Source: an uncultured Saprospiraceae bacterium (lineage in GTDB: Bacteria > Bacteroidota > Bacteroidia > Chitinophagales > Saprospiraceae). From it: a stretch of 64,000 bases of DNA. The stretch's first letter is position 1, and each line of letters starts with the position of its first letter. Both the position numbers and the translations under genes were made by a program. The stretch spans positions 1-64,000 of the forward strand of contig CALLPN010000010.1 of NCBI GenBank assembly GCA_938015435.1, written 5' to 3'. Shown here one piece after another: positions 46,718 to 56,006 of the stretch. A model generated the notes under the pieces. It saw only the letters and a program-made list of their open reading frames with translations. It ran no database searches and was not told where the DNA came from.

Positions 46718-46806
46718 CTCATCTCTTCATCTCTCAATATCTCCATCTATCAATCTTTCAATCTCTCAATCTCTCAATCTCTCAATGCTCAATCTCTTAA
46801 TCTCCA
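46718..46806. repeat. Pyrimidine-rich CAATCTCT simple repeat before the trans-sulfuration gene
   Basis: The segment consists of short near-copies of ATCTCTCA / CAATCTCT arranged in tandem and stops four bases before the next ATG region. One strand is almost free of G. It would give an unstructured, C/U-rich leader on the downstream mRNA and is a plausible slippage site. Confidence 0.7.
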
Positions 46807-46810
46807 TTAT

Positions 46811-47974
46811 ATGAAAAACCTTACCGACACACTCACTCACTTAGGAGAAGATCATAAGAAATACTTCAATGCAGTATGCCCTCCGATAATTCAATCGAGC
46901 AATTTCATCTTTGATACTGTACAAGAGTTGAAGGATGCCATAAGTGATGAACTCAATCATCATATATATACTAGAGGTAATAATCCTACTGTCAATATTT
47001 TACGACAAAAAATAGCAGCATTAGAATCTGCTGAAGATGCTTTAGTCACCAGCTCTGGAGCAGCAGCAATCGCAGCATCAGTTATGAGTCAAGTCAAAGC
47101 TGGAGACCATGTGATCTGTGTCAACAAACCATATAGCTGGACGTACAAATTATTGAGTAATCTATTGACACGGTTTGGTGTAGAAGTAAGTTATGTAGAT
47201 GCCACCTCTGTGGACGAAATGAGAGGCGCAATAAAAACTAATACTACTTTGCTTTATTTAGAAAGCCCTAACTCATTGACCTTCGAAATTTCTGATCTAC
47301 GTGCTTGTGCAGCATTAGCCAAAGAGCATGGATTAGTCAGTATGATAGATAATAGTCATTGCTCACCTATCTTTCAGAGACCTATAGAAATGGGTATAGA
47401 TATCGTGATTCATTCTGCGACGAAATATCTCAATGGTCACGGAGATGTAGTTGTAGGTGCTATTGCAAGTAGCAAGGAGATTATTAGTCAGATATTTAAC
47501 AATGAGTATATGACCTTAGGGCTTAATATCTCACCACACGACGCTAATCTAGTTATCCGAGGACTACGTACTCTTGAACTCAGAATGCATCGCTCAGATG
47601 AAACAGCACACAAGGTTGTCACTTTCCTCAAAGCTCACGATAAGATTAACAAAGTTATTTTTCCATTAGATCCAGACTTTCCTCAATACGAATTAGCTAA
47701 GACCCAAATGACTGGTTGTGGTGGACTAATAACCGTAGCTCTCAACGCAGATGATAAAGCTTCAGTAATGAGATTTGTCGAAGCCATAGAAAAGTTTTTA
47801 ATGGCAGTTTCTTGGGGTGGTTACGAATCACTTATGATACCGAGTATTACATTCCATGATATGCCTGGCGTGCCAGACTCTCCTATCCCTTGGACCTATG
47901 TAAGGTTTTATATTGGATTGGAAGATGCAGATTATTTGATATCGGATTTGGAACAGGCTTTGGATAAGATTTAA
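46811..47974 (+). CDS. Trans-sulfuration enzyme, cystathionine gamma-synthase/beta-lyase family
   Basis: This 387-residue cytoplasmic PLP enzyme belongs to the Cys/Met metabolism family. The PLP Lys205 is in SATKYLNGHGD, the phosphate-binding YTRGNNPT is at about 53-60, and the cofactor Asp180 is in MIDNSHCSP. SSGAAAI (about 81-87) contacts the cofactor phosphate. The length is normal. The sequence alone does not separate cystathionine beta-lyase (MetC) from gamma-synthase (MetB) or methionine gamma-lyase, so no gene symbol is given. It follows an unusual CT-repeat leader and converges on the zinc-ribbon gene with a 10-bp gap. It functions in methionine/cysteine interconversion. Confidence 0.9.
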   Translation: MKNLTDTLTHLGEDHKKYFNAVCPPIIQSSNFIFDTVQELKDAISDELNHHIYTRGNNPTVNILRQKIAALESAEDALVTSSGAAAIAASVMSQVKAGDHVICVNKPYSWTYKLLSNLLTRFGVEVSYVDATSVDEMRGAIKTNTTLLYLESPNSLTFEISDLRACAALAKEHGLVSMIDNSHCSPIFQRPIEMGIDIVIHSATKYLNGHGDVVVGAIASSKEIISQIFNNEYMTLGLNISPHDANLVIRGLRTLELRMHRSDETAHKVVTFLKAHDKINKVIFPLDPDFPQYELAKTQMTGCGGLITVALNADDKASVMRFVEAIEKFLMAVSWGGYESLMIPSITFHDMPGVPDSPIPWTYVRFYIGLEDADYLISDLEQALDKI

Positions 47975-47984
47975 CCTTTCAATT

Positions 47985-48338
47985 CTACTTTTTTTGATCA
48001 GGATAACTTCTTACTAAGTAAGAGTTAAAAGAATTTACATTTGACATCTGCGACTGATATACTAATAGTGGAATCAAAAATGTAACGACTGCAATAGCTC
48101 CTAGGAAAAAGAATAATATTCCTGTTAATGCTATTCCTGTTAATGCTCCGTACACTACAATATCTGTATTTACTCTAGCCCTAATTTCATTTACATGTCT
48201 TTCCGTTGTCTGATTGCATTTGGTACAAATCACCTTTGTAGTCAGTCCAACTTCACTACGAAACTCTGGTCTAGTCCTAGCGCTTGACTTTACATCAATA
48301 TCCTCTTTACAATACTTGCATTTTGTAAATAACTTCAT
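47985..48338 (-). CDS. Small zinc-ribbon membrane protein
   Basis: This 117-residue protein starts with a zinc-ribbon pattern: CKYCKED (Cys7 and Cys10) and CTKCNQTTERH about 30 residues later. A hydrophobic hairpin region follows at about 58-95 (IVVYGALTGIALTGILFFFLGAIAVVTFLIPLLVYQS) with two membrane helices. The N-terminus therefore faces the cytoplasm with a metal-binding knuckle. No specific function is known for this kind of protein. It converges on the trans-sulfuration gene and lies 66 bp from the lipoprotein gene upstream on the same strand, with which it may be co-transcribed. Confidence 0.75.
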   Translation of the reverse strand: MKLFTKCKYCKEDIDVKSSARTRPEFRSEVGLTTKVICTKCNQTTERHVNEIRARVNTDIVVYGALTGIALTGILFFFLGAIAVVTFLIPLLVYQSQMSNVNSFNSYLVRSYPDQKK

Positions 48339-48404
48339 AAGTTTAAGATTATCATTTTAATAAATTACGATAAAATCAAATAGCAAGTTACAAATTCTAA
48401 AATT

Positions 48405-49190
48405 CTAATAATACTCATAAGTATACACCCTCACATTGCCATCTCTATAATTCCTAACTTCTCTTTCCGGATGATCCATATCGTTGAATTCTATATCTGT
48501 AGTGTAAGAACTAGATTCAATTAAATCCTCCTGTTCATTTCTTTTGACGTATGTTTCTATATTATTAAATCTATCTATTCTAAAAAATGGAATTCGAATA
48601 GAATTATATGAATCATATTTATTTCCTCTAAAATATTCTGATTCTATAAACGAGGTTGTAATACTCGAAGAAATCGTAATGACAGAACTACAGTTATCGT
48701 CTGTAAAATCATAATCTATTGCGCCATCTAGTTGGCCAAACGTATTATAAGATAGTGCGCTGTAATATCCACACGAAGCATCATCTGTAAAATTGTAATA
48801 CCTATAACCTACATACTCTCCTGCTTCGTAAGTGTCTCTTCTTCCTTGATTTTCACTTACTAAGTAGTACTTCCTTGTATATACATTTGCATTACTTACC
48901 GCTTCCACCCTAATGCTGATAGTCGTATCTGTATCATACACATAACTATCAATGTAAATTGGATCTCCTGTAGGCTGATAAAAAGTTATCTTTTCAATTA
49001 AACCTTCATTGTTATATTCAAACGAGGAATGTAATAAATTGTTAATTCGTCTTTCTTTGAGTAATAAAGGTGACGGAGTGAATGATGATGAAACAGAAGC
49101 GATTGTAGTATCATCCTTGCCGCAAGAAACAAGTCCAATAAGACAAATAAAAATCAGGAACTTTAGATTTAGATGTTTTTCAATTTTCAT
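48405..49190 (-). CDS. Lipoprotein with YD-repeat-like strands
   Basis: This 261-residue protein has a lipoprotein signal (FLIFICLIGLVSC, Cys23). The mature part is made of short aromatic strand pairs such as SSFEYNNEGLIEKITFYQ, YYSALSYNTFGQLDGAIDY and VRNYRDGNVRVYTYEYY. These resemble the YD/RHS-type or DUF4595-like strands seen in many Bacteroidota lipoproteins. It is predicted to sit on the outer membrane. There is no recognised catalytic site. It is 63 bp after the LamG/SprB gene on the same strand, so the two may be co-transcribed and both serve the surface. Confidence 0.78.
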   Translation of the reverse strand: MKIEKHLNLKFLIFICLIGLVSCGKDDTTIASVSSSFTPSPLLLKERRINNLLHSSFEYNNEGLIEKITFYQPTGDPIYIDSYVYDTDTTISIRVEAVSNANVYTRKYYLVSENQGRRDTYEAGEYVGYRYYNFTDDASCGYYSALSYNTFGQLDGAIDYDFTDDNCSSVITISSSITTSFIESEYFRGNKYDSYNSIRIPFFRIDRFNNIETYVKRNEQEDLIESSSYTTDIEFNDMDHPEREVRNYRDGNVRVYTYEYY

Positions 49191-49252
49191 CAGGCAACAA
49201 TTTTACACAAAAATATGATAATTGCATTAGCAAATATCTTCACGACCCCATC

Positions 49253-51052
49253 TTATATCTTAACACATTCACTGTTCGAAATATTAAGAATAAAAGCTCT
49301 TATTAATTCAATATCAGTTAAAACATTATAATCTGGATTCATACCATCTAACCTCTCCACTAAGGGCGTGAAATCACCGTCAGACAAACGATCCATATCA
49401 TTACAGTATAATTCGAATTTCTCTTGAGATGTAATAACATTTGATGTTTTATTTACCAGATGAAAATAAATCATTTCAAAAAGTTGACTATACTCACAAG
49501 ATTCTAAAACATCTATTTGATCCTGGTAATAGAACTTTAAACTATAACGATCATCCTCCCACTTATTGATTTGCATTCCTAATCTATTTTGTAATAATGG
49601 ACACAATACCTCATCTTCGCATAATATATCAGTATCTAAAACGACGGATACCATCGTTTCACATCCATTAGAGTCTGTAGCAGTTATTTCATATTCTCCA
49701 TTAGGTAAATCCGTAAAAACTCCATCAGTATTTAATACACCGTCTAGAGAAAATACGACACCGGCCATATTAGAATTATTGACAACTTCAATGCTACCAT
49801 CGAAAGTGTCTACACAGGATGGCAGGTTAGAATTGGTAATTAATTGTGGGCCATCAAAGAGTTCGATAGCTACATTTATATTTTGTAAACATCCATCTGA
49901 GTTTTGGGCAATAACTGTGTAAATGCCTGGCGCCAAAAATTCGAACAAACCACTACTTTGAAAATCTAAAGAATTTATTGAGTAAGTAAAACCAATGCTG
50001 CTTCCATCAGAATCAGATGCTATCACTTCTAAACTTCCACTTGAGACATCATCGCATGCCGCATTGTTATTTGCTACCAATCCAATATTAAATTCAGCTA
50101 CGTTTTCTAAGTTAACAGATATTGAAGCTACGTTTGCTTGGTTGTCTTTTACATAAACATTATAATCACCAGCACTCAATCCATCGAAAACATTACTTTC
50201 TTGATGGTCATTTGTATTTAAAGAATATTCATATGGAGGAATTCCACCTTCGCCTTCTACAATTATACTTCCATCTTGTGCTTCGGAACAGAGTGGCGAA
50301 GTAGTTGACGATAAGTTAATTGCAAGATCATCTGGAGTAGTACAAAGCAAAAGCGCTTCAGCTTCTGTCAATGCTCGATTATAATATCTAAAATCATCTA
50401 ATGCACCTTCAAAATAATAAGCTAGAACTCCTTGTGTATTTTGATCCTGCCTTCCAATACTACCTGGTAGAGACGAATAAAACAAAGAACCTCCAGATCC
50501 AGAATATGCTCCACCCGGGTCCTCACAATTAACATAAATTTTCATGTCGAGCGTACCATTAAGTACTACAACGATATGTACCCACTCACCAGTTTGAACT
50601 GTTGCATTGCTACCAAAACCTCTACGTGAAGATGCATTATAAAAATTAGAACCATCACCGAAACCAATTCCAAAATTACCATTGGCAACTCCACTTGTAA
50701 AGTAAATACCGCTACTTACATCCTCTTCAAAGGATGTATTAAATAGAGCTCTATCTTCTACATTATCACTATCATACCTTACCCAAAATGCAAAACTCAC
50801 AGGAAACTCTGGTTTTAAACTTTCTACATTAGGTAAATCTATGAAACTAGATTCTCCATTGAATAAAGCTGCTCCTTGAGGATTTCCTAATCTATCTTCA
50901 GTAAAGGATAGATCACTGGGAGTCCCATCATAGTTATTAGAACTGGCATCTTCGACTGTATTATCGAAAGTATAATGGAGTAATAGTCCATCTTCTAGAT
51001 CTTGTCCAAAGCATATGAAAGGTAAAATCAGAAGTAAAAAAAGCATTCTCAT
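49253..51052 (-). CDS. Secreted LamG-domain protein with three SprB-like repeats
   Basis: This 599-residue protein has a signal peptide (MRMLFLLLILPFICFGQ). A LamG/concanavalin-A-like domain covers about 22-235, with LLLHYTFDNTVEDASSNNYDG, VSFAFWVRYDS, TGEWVHIVVVLNG and GALDDFRYYNRALTEAE. Three SprB-like repeats follow at about 245-480, each ending in patterns such as LSAGDYNVYVKDN and LPNGEYEITATDSNGC. The final 120 residues are helical and acidic (CPLLQNRLGMQINKWEDDRYSL) and do not form a T9SS type A or B sorting domain, which is unusual for such a cargo-like protein. It may be retained in another way or secreted with a non-standard signal. Carbohydrate or protein binding is likely. Confidence 0.85.
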   Translation of the reverse strand: MRMLFLLLILPFICFGQDLEDGLLLHYTFDNTVEDASSNNYDGTPSDLSFTEDRLGNPQGAALFNGESSFIDLPNVESLKPEFPVSFAFWVRYDSDNVEDRALFNTSFEEDVSSGIYFTSGVANGNFGIGFGDGSNFYNASSRRGFGSNATVQTGEWVHIVVVLNGTLDMKIYVNCEDPGGAYSGSGGSLFYSSLPGSIGRQDQNTQGVLAYYFEGALDDFRYYNRALTEAEALLLCTTPDDLAINLSSTTSPLCSEAQDGSIIVEGEGGIPPYEYSLNTNDHQESNVFDGLSAGDYNVYVKDNQANVASISVNLENVAEFNIGLVANNNAACDDVSSGSLEVIASDSDGSSIGFTYSINSLDFQSSGLFEFLAPGIYTVIAQNSDGCLQNINVAIELFDGPQLITNSNLPSCVDTFDGSIEVVNNSNMAGVVFSLDGVLNTDGVFTDLPNGEYEITATDSNGCETMVSVVLDTDILCEDEVLCPLLQNRLGMQINKWEDDRYSLKFYYQDQIDVLESCEYSQLFEMIYFHLVNKTSNVITSQEKFELYCNDMDRLSDGDFTPLVERLDGMNPDYNVLTDIELIRAFILNISNSECVKI

Positions 51053-51250
51053 ATCAAGGTTGTTTATATTTAGAATTTAAATATACGTTTATTTTGCAAC
51101 ATTAAATTTCAGGAATTGAAAATGATATTATCTTAAAACAATAGGCTTTATGCATTCTAAATAATAAGAATAAACAATATTTCTTGTAATAAAAATCACT
51201 GCATTTCTAATACCAAAATTTACAAACTAATTAGAATTTCTCTTGTCTCA

Positions 51251-51340
51251 CTAAATAATAGTTACATCATTCTTTCTAATCTCTTTAAGTAACCTATTAT
51301 ACTCTTCTACTTGTTCCTCAAGTAGGATATCTGAATTCAT
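51251..51340 (-). CDS. Possible 29-residue peptide
   Basis: An ATG at 51340 opens a short frame on the minus strand ending with TAG at 51251. It encodes a strongly amphipathic, Glu/Lys-rich helix (LLEEQVEEYNRLLKEIRKND). It lies in the 500-bp gap between dnaK and the LamG gene, on the same strand as both. The composition looks coding, but the length is too short to be certain; it could be a remnant of a larger gene. No family is recognised. Confidence 0.25.
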   Translation of the reverse strand: MNSDILLEEQVEEYNRLLKEIRKNDVTII

Positions 51341-51420
51341 TACGTCACTATTACACGCAAAAAAAATAAAAGTGATATAAAAATTTAGTTATACATTCCA
51401 GTTTATACAAACATAAATAA

Positions 51421-51450
51421 AAAAAGCCGAACCCATACGGATTCGGCTTT
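51421..51450 (-). terminator. Terminator downstream of dnaK
   Basis: On the minus strand AAAGCCGAA (51450-51442) pairs with TTCGGCTTT (51431-51423), extended by a CC/GG pair with a one-base bulge. T residues follow at 51422-51421 and beyond. It lies about 105 bp after the dnaK stop codon, beyond the duplicated hairpin repeat. Confidence 0.75.
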
Positions 51451-51486
51451 CGCTAGTCTCTAAGAGAAGTTAGATATTATAATTTA

Positions 51487-51555
51487 CAATTTACGTTCTA
51501 CAAACGTAAATTGGTATTACACCCTTTACGTTCTACGAACGTAAATTGGTATTAC
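51487..51555 (-). repeat. Twin hairpin direct repeat in the dnaK 3' region
   Basis: A 31-bp sequence beginning TTTACGTTCTAC and ending TTGGTATTAC occurs at 51490-51520 and again at 51525-51555 with one substitution. Each copy is itself an inverted repeat: 11-bp stem CAATTTACGTT/AACGTAAATTG in the distal copy and 9-bp stem TTTACGTTC/GAACGTAAA in the proximal copy. The proximal copy touches the dnaK stop codon. The two stem-loops lie between dnaK and its terminator. Confidence 0.8.
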
Positions 51556-53474
51556 TACCCTTTCTCGTCTACTTCTTCGAATTCTACATCTTGTACATCT
51601 TCGTCATCGCTTCCGCCTGCATTTGCTCCTGCTCCAGCATCTGCTCCAGCTCCTTCTGCACCTCCAGCCTCTTGGCTAGCTGCGTAGATATCTTGACTTG
51701 CTGCTTGCCAAGCTGTATTTAGTGTCTCCATATGAGCTTCTATTCCAGCCATATCTTCGGCTTTATGCGCTTCTTTAAGATCTACTACTGCTTTTTCGAT
51801 TGCTTCTTTCTTCTCCGCTGGGATCTTTTCACCATACTCCTTGATCTGCTTCTCCGTTTGGAATACAAGTGAATCTGCTGCATTTAGCTTCTCTACTCTT
51901 TCTTTAGCAGCTTTATCAGAATCTGCATTAGCTTCTGCTTCGGCTCTCATTCTTGCGATCTCCTCTTCAGATAGACCAGTAGATGCTTCGATGCGTATAG
52001 ATTGCTCCTTGTTAGTACCCTTATCTTTGGCAGATACACTTAAGATACCATTGGCATCGATATCGAATGTTACTTCGATCTGTGGAGTTCCTCTTGGTGC
52101 TGGAGGAATATCACTCAATACAAACTTACCAATAGGTCTGTTATCTTTTGCCATTGGACGCTCACCCTGTAATACATGTATCTCTACACTTGGTTGATTG
52201 TCTGCTGCCGTAGAATACGTCTTCTGCTTATTGGTAGGTATAGTTGAGTTGGCTTCGATTACTACATCATATACACCACCCATTACTTCGATACCTAGAG
52301 ATAAAGGCGTTACATCTAATAGAAGTACATCTTGTACATCTCCACTTAATACACCACCTTGGATCGCCGCTCCTAGAGCTACTACTTCATCAGGATTTAC
52401 TGACTTGTTAGCTTTCTTACCAAAGAACTTCTCTACAACTTCTTGAATCTTAGGAATACGAGTAGATCCTCCTACCAATATTACTTCATCTATTTCTGAT
52501 TTTTCGAGACCTGCATCTTTTAATGCTTCCGCACATGGCTTTAATGATCTCTCTACTAGTTCAGATGCTAAAGATTCAAATTTAGCTCTAGAAATCTTAA
52601 CAACAAGGTGCTTAGGTACACCATCTACTGCAGTTACATAAGGTAAATTTACCTCAGTCTCTGTAGATGTAGACAATTCTATTTTCGCTTTCTCCGCTGC
52701 ATCCTTAAGTCTCTGTAGAGCCATAGGATCTTTACGCAGATCCATATTCTCTTGAGATTGGAAAGTTTCTGCTAAAAAGTCAATGAGTACTTGATCAAAA
52801 TCATCACCACCTAAGTGTGTATCACCATTAGTAGATTTTACTTCGAATACACCGTCTCCTAATTCTAGGATAGAAATATCAAATGTACCTCCACCAAGAT
52901 CAAATACTGCGATCGTCTGATCTAAACCTTTCTTATCTAATCCGTATGCTAGAGCTGCTGCTGTAGGCTCATTTACGATACGGCTAATCTTTAAACCTGC
53001 GATCTCTCCTGCTTCTTTAGTCGCTTGACGCTGACTATCATTAAAGTATGCTGGAACAGTAACTACTGCCTCAGTTACTTCAGTACCTAAGAAGTCCTCA
53101 GCGGTCTTTTTCATTTTTTGGAGTACCATAGCAGAAATCTCCTGTGGAGTATACATTCTACCATCGATATCGATCTTTACTGTATCGTTGTCTCCTTTTA
53201 CTGCTTTGTAAGGTACACGTCCCACTTCATTACTCACTTCTGAGAATCTGTTACCCATAAATCTCTTAATACTAGAAATTGTACGCGTTGGGTTAGTAAT
53301 AGCCTGACGCTTTGCAGGATCTCCTACCTTACGTTCTCCATTATCTAAGAATGCAACTACTGATGGAGTCGTTCTTCTACCCTCTTCGTTAGGGATCACA
53401 ACAGGCTCATTACCCTCCATTACTGCTACGCAAGAGTTGGTAGTTCCTAAGTCTATTCCGATTATTTTTCCCAT
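51555..53474 (-). CDS. dnaK: Molecular chaperone DnaK (Hsp70)
   Basis: DnaK is the ATP-dependent cytoplasmic Hsp70 that folds and protects proteins with DnaJ and GrpE. The 639-residue protein starts with the ATPase signature [13 protein letters not shown] and has [10 protein letters not shown]-type ([12 protein letters not shown]) and [11 protein letters not shown] motifs. The substrate-binding domain starts near residue 385 ([17 protein letters not shown]). A helical lid follows, and the tail is Gly/Ala-rich and acidic, ending [11 protein letters not shown]. The length is normal. The usual partner genes grpE and dnaJ are not next to it here. An imperfect inverted repeat (GTACAGCT/AGCTGCAC at 53516-53536) lies 40-60 bp upstream and might be an operator; there is no CIRCE element. 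Confidence 0.98.
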   Translation of the reverse strand: MGKIIGIDLGTTNSCVAVMEGNEPVVIPNEEGRRTTPSVVAFLDNGERKVGDPAKRQAITNPTRTISSIKRFMGNRFSEVSNEVGRVPYKAVKGDNDTVKIDIDGRMYTPQEISAMVLQKMKKTAEDFLGTEVTEAVVTVPAYFNDSQRQATKEAGEIAGLKISRIVNEPTAAALAYGLDKKGLDQTIAVFDLGGGTFDISILELGDGVFEVKSTNGDTHLGGDDFDQVLIDFLAETFQSQENMDLRKDPMALQRLKDAAEKAKIELSTSTETEVNLPYVTAVDGVPKHLVVKISRAKFESLASELVERSLKPCAEALKDAGLEKSEIDEVILVGGSTRIPKIQEVVEKFFGKKANKSVNPDEVVALGAAIQGGVLSGDVQDVLLLDVTPLSLGIEVMGGVYDVVIEANSTIPTNKQKTYSTAADNQPSVEIHVLQGERPMAKDNRPIGKFVLSDIPPAPRGTPQIEVTFDIDANGILSVSAKDKGTNKEQSIRIEASTGLSEEEIARMRAEAEANADSDKAAKERVEKLNAADSLVFQTEKQIKEYGEKIPAEKKEAIEKAVVDLKEAHKAEDMAGIEAHMETLNTAWQAASQDIYAASQEAGGAEGAGADAGAGANAGGSDDEDVQDVEFEEVDEKG

Positions 53475-53764
53475 ATTATATGTTTGTTTATTGTTTTGGT
53501 AAAATCAAATTATAGTACAGCTACCATAGCTGCACACAATTTATTATTCAATATATGTGCCATGGGAAAAAACTGACAAGATGTAAGACTCCAACTGACA
53601 AACACTACAGAATCGAGATGAAAAATGCTTCATGTGAATGACAAATCGTCAGCCTTTAACTCAAAGTCTTTGTTTTACTTCAAAAAAGCAGCTTTTAGTT
53701 TTCATACTTATTCCTATCTTACTGACCTTAACCGTATTCGAATCAATAACCTAATCAGAACCTA

Positions 53765-55771
53765 ATGAAAAGAATTTTACTTCTATTTGTAGCCGTACTA
53801 ACCATTACTGCTACTCTTGATGCGCAATCTAAGAAATTTGTCTTGTTTGAGCATTTTACGCAAGCTAGCTGTGGGCCGTGCGCCGATCAAAATCCAGATT
53901 TTGAAGCAGTGAAAGCACAAAATTTAAGTAATGTGCATCACTTATCATATCATACATCTTGGCCAGGAACGGATCCGATGAATGCAATCAATCCAGCACC
54001 TGTGCAAGCTAGAGTTGATTACTATGGTGTAGATGGTGTACCTTCTATACATGTAGGTAAACTATGGAACGGTCAACCAGGATCAGTATCCACTGCGCTC
54101 ATTAATAGTCTATCTAGCGATTCTGCACCAGTAGAATTGGATGTCGTGCAACTCAATGATGGCGAAGGTAATTTCACAGTTGATGTCAATATCAATGAGT
54201 CAGGAGAACTTACTGGAAGTGATCTAAGACTAAGAGTTGCACTCGTAGAAAAAACAATAGAATACACTAGTGCCCCAGGAAGTAATGGCGAAAGAGAATT
54301 TCCGAATGTATTTCGTGAGATGTTGACTGCAGACGAAGGACTATCTTATACCTCAACTGGTGCAGGTACCAGTCAGACTTTAGACTTTGCTTTTACCGCT
54401 AATGCGGCATACGAAGAAGAGGAGTTGTACATCATTGCATGGCTTCAAGAAGAGCCTTCAGGAACTATAATAAATAGTGGATCATCAATAGATCCAAATT
54501 GGCAAGTGGTGAATGGATCAGAAAATACGACTTCTGGTGGAGACGGCCCTCATACTTTTGATCTTAAGTATGCGTCCAAAGACAATACAGAAACGCTATT
54601 AGTTTCTGTTTCTACAGATGCGCCAGATGATTGGTCTCATAACCTATCATTCAATGGTACGGTTATCACACTAGAAGAAGGAATAGAATTATTAGTAAAT
54701 GCTACTGAAATAGATTTCACGCTCGATGTCAACCCAGGAGCTTCTGGAGCAATAGCAAACTATACTGTAACAATAGAATCTACTGAATTTCCTGAAGATG
54801 AACCTGCAACAGTTAACTATTCTGTGATCTCTAACATTACAGATTTAGTTGTGGATCACGGAGGTGTAGCCACACAATTTAATGGAATGTATGTAGATGG
54901 CTTACGTGCGGCTAACAATACAAACCTTGGTGTACTTCCACTTACTTCACTTAGAGACGCTTGGGATAATGGATTTTTAACTACAGTCAATAATATCTAT
55001 GATAATGTGTCATGGACTTTCCCTGGACTTATGGATGATGAAGTTGCATTACTTTCTGATTTTTTAGATAATGGAGGTAATCTATTTATCAATGGACAAG
55101 ATGTTGGTTGGGATACTTGGGATGCTGCCGGAAATGGAACTACGGCAACTAAGGCATTCTACACTGACTACCTAAGTGGTAACTATATCGGAGATGGATC
55201 AGGAGCAGATAACTTTCTCACATTTAATGATGAAGATGTATTTACTGACATTAATTCAAGTATAATCGTAGATGTTCATGGTGGTAATATCTATCCGGAT
55301 CAGATCAATCCTATAGACCCTGCAGTTTCTATATATTACTATGGTAATAATGTAAATAAGTCAGGTGCCATCAGAGTAGAAGAGAATGGGCATAAAGTTG
55401 TTTTCTTAGGAGTAGACATGGGTATGATTGCAGACGAAGAAGTAAGACTTGCAATTATCTCGACTTCTCATGATTGGTTCTATGGATTGTTATCAAGTGC
55501 AGAGTATGATAAAAAAATCAAGCAGGCACTAGGTCAAAACTTCCCTAATCCAGCTCATGAAATGACTACTATTCCTTTCACATCATTGGAAACAAATGCA
55601 GATATATTTGTAGTTGACATCAATGGTAAGACGGTACATCAAGGAAAAGTAATCCAAGGAGATACTCAATACGAATTTTCTCTTGACAATCTTACTTCAG
55701 GCAATTACTATTACTACCTGAGTACTCAAGATGGTCAATCTATACCAAAGAAAATACAGGTGATTAAGTAA
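53765..55771 (+). CDS. Secreted Omp28-like thioredoxin-fold protein with T9SS type A sorting domain
   Basis: This 668-residue exported protein has a signal peptide (to about residue 20, ATLDAQ). An Omp28/thioredoxin-like domain follows (about 22-120) with the active-site-like CGPC motif in TQASCGPCADQNP and the cis-Pro region VDGVPSIHVG. Beta-rich domains lie at about 130-360. A further region (about 365-580) with NGGNLFINGQDVGW and NKSGAIRVEENGHKVVFLG resembles a glutamine-amidotransferase-like fold without its catalytic residues. The last 80 residues are a T9SS type A sorting domain (QNFPNPAHEMTTIPF...KKIQVIK). The CGPC motif suggests disulfide or redox activity at the cell surface, unproven. 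It is divergent from dnaK (290-bp gap). Confidence 0.88.
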   Translation: MKRILLLFVAVLTITATLDAQSKKFVLFEHFTQASCGPCADQNPDFEAVKAQNLSNVHHLSYHTSWPGTDPMNAINPAPVQARVDYYGVDGVPSIHVGKLWNGQPGSVSTALINSLSSDSAPVELDVVQLNDGEGNFTVDVNINESGELTGSDLRLRVALVEKTIEYTSAPGSNGEREFPNVFREMLTADEGLSYTSTGAGTSQTLDFAFTANAAYEEEELYIIAWLQEEPSGTIINSGSSIDPNWQVVNGSENTTSGGDGPHTFDLKYASKDNTETLLVSVSTDAPDDWSHNLSFNGTVITLEEGIELLVNATEIDFTLDVNPGASGAIANYTVTIESTEFPEDEPATVNYSVISNITDLVVDHGGVATQFNGMYVDGLRAANNTNLGVLPLTSLRDAWDNGFLTTVNNIYDNVSWTFPGLMDDEVALLSDFLDNGGNLFINGQDVGWDTWDAAGNGTTATKAFYTDYLSGNYIGDGSGADNFLTFNDEDVFTDINSSIIVDVHGGNIYPDQINPIDPAVSIYYYGNNVNKSGAIRVEENGHKVVFLGVDMGMIADEEVRLAIISTSHDWFYGLLSSAEYDKKIKQALGQNFPNPAHEMTTIPFTSLETNADIFVVDINGKTVHQGKVIQGDTQYEFSLDNLTSGNYYYYLSTQDGQSIPKKIQVIK

Positions 55772-55800
55772 TTAATTTCAGCTTGAAAAATAGAATAATG

Positions 55801-55836
55801 AAAGCCCTTATGCTTATAACGTGAGGGCTTTTGTAT
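55801..55836 (+). terminator. Terminator after the Omp28-like gene
   Basis: A 10-bp stem with one wobble (AAAGCCCTTA with TGAGGGCTTT) and an 11-base loop is followed by TTGTATTT, 30 bp after the stop codon. It can also work on the opposite strand for the gene at 56007. Confidence 0.7.
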
Positions 55837-56006
55837 TTACCGACTCCCAGAAGATAAAGAATTTTAAAACTCCTAATCGCGCTAGGATGGGTAAGCTTAA
55901 AATATTTATTTATTGTTAATAAGCGTAATGTTCTTGATATTTCAGTGGCAAGCTTATTAGAATCGTTCCGTAGAAGCACCATCAAACTAGAAATGTGTTT
56001 TGATGA

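Noticed and set aside
53475-53764. CIRCE or other heat-shock operator before dnaK
   Set aside because: The expected 9-bp inverted repeat is absent. Only an imperfect 8-bp inverted repeat (53516-53536) is seen, which is too weak to name.
55764-55985. 73-codon minus-strand frame after the Omp28-like gene
   Set aside because: It overlaps the terminator and the end of the upstream gene, and its sequence shows no coding character.
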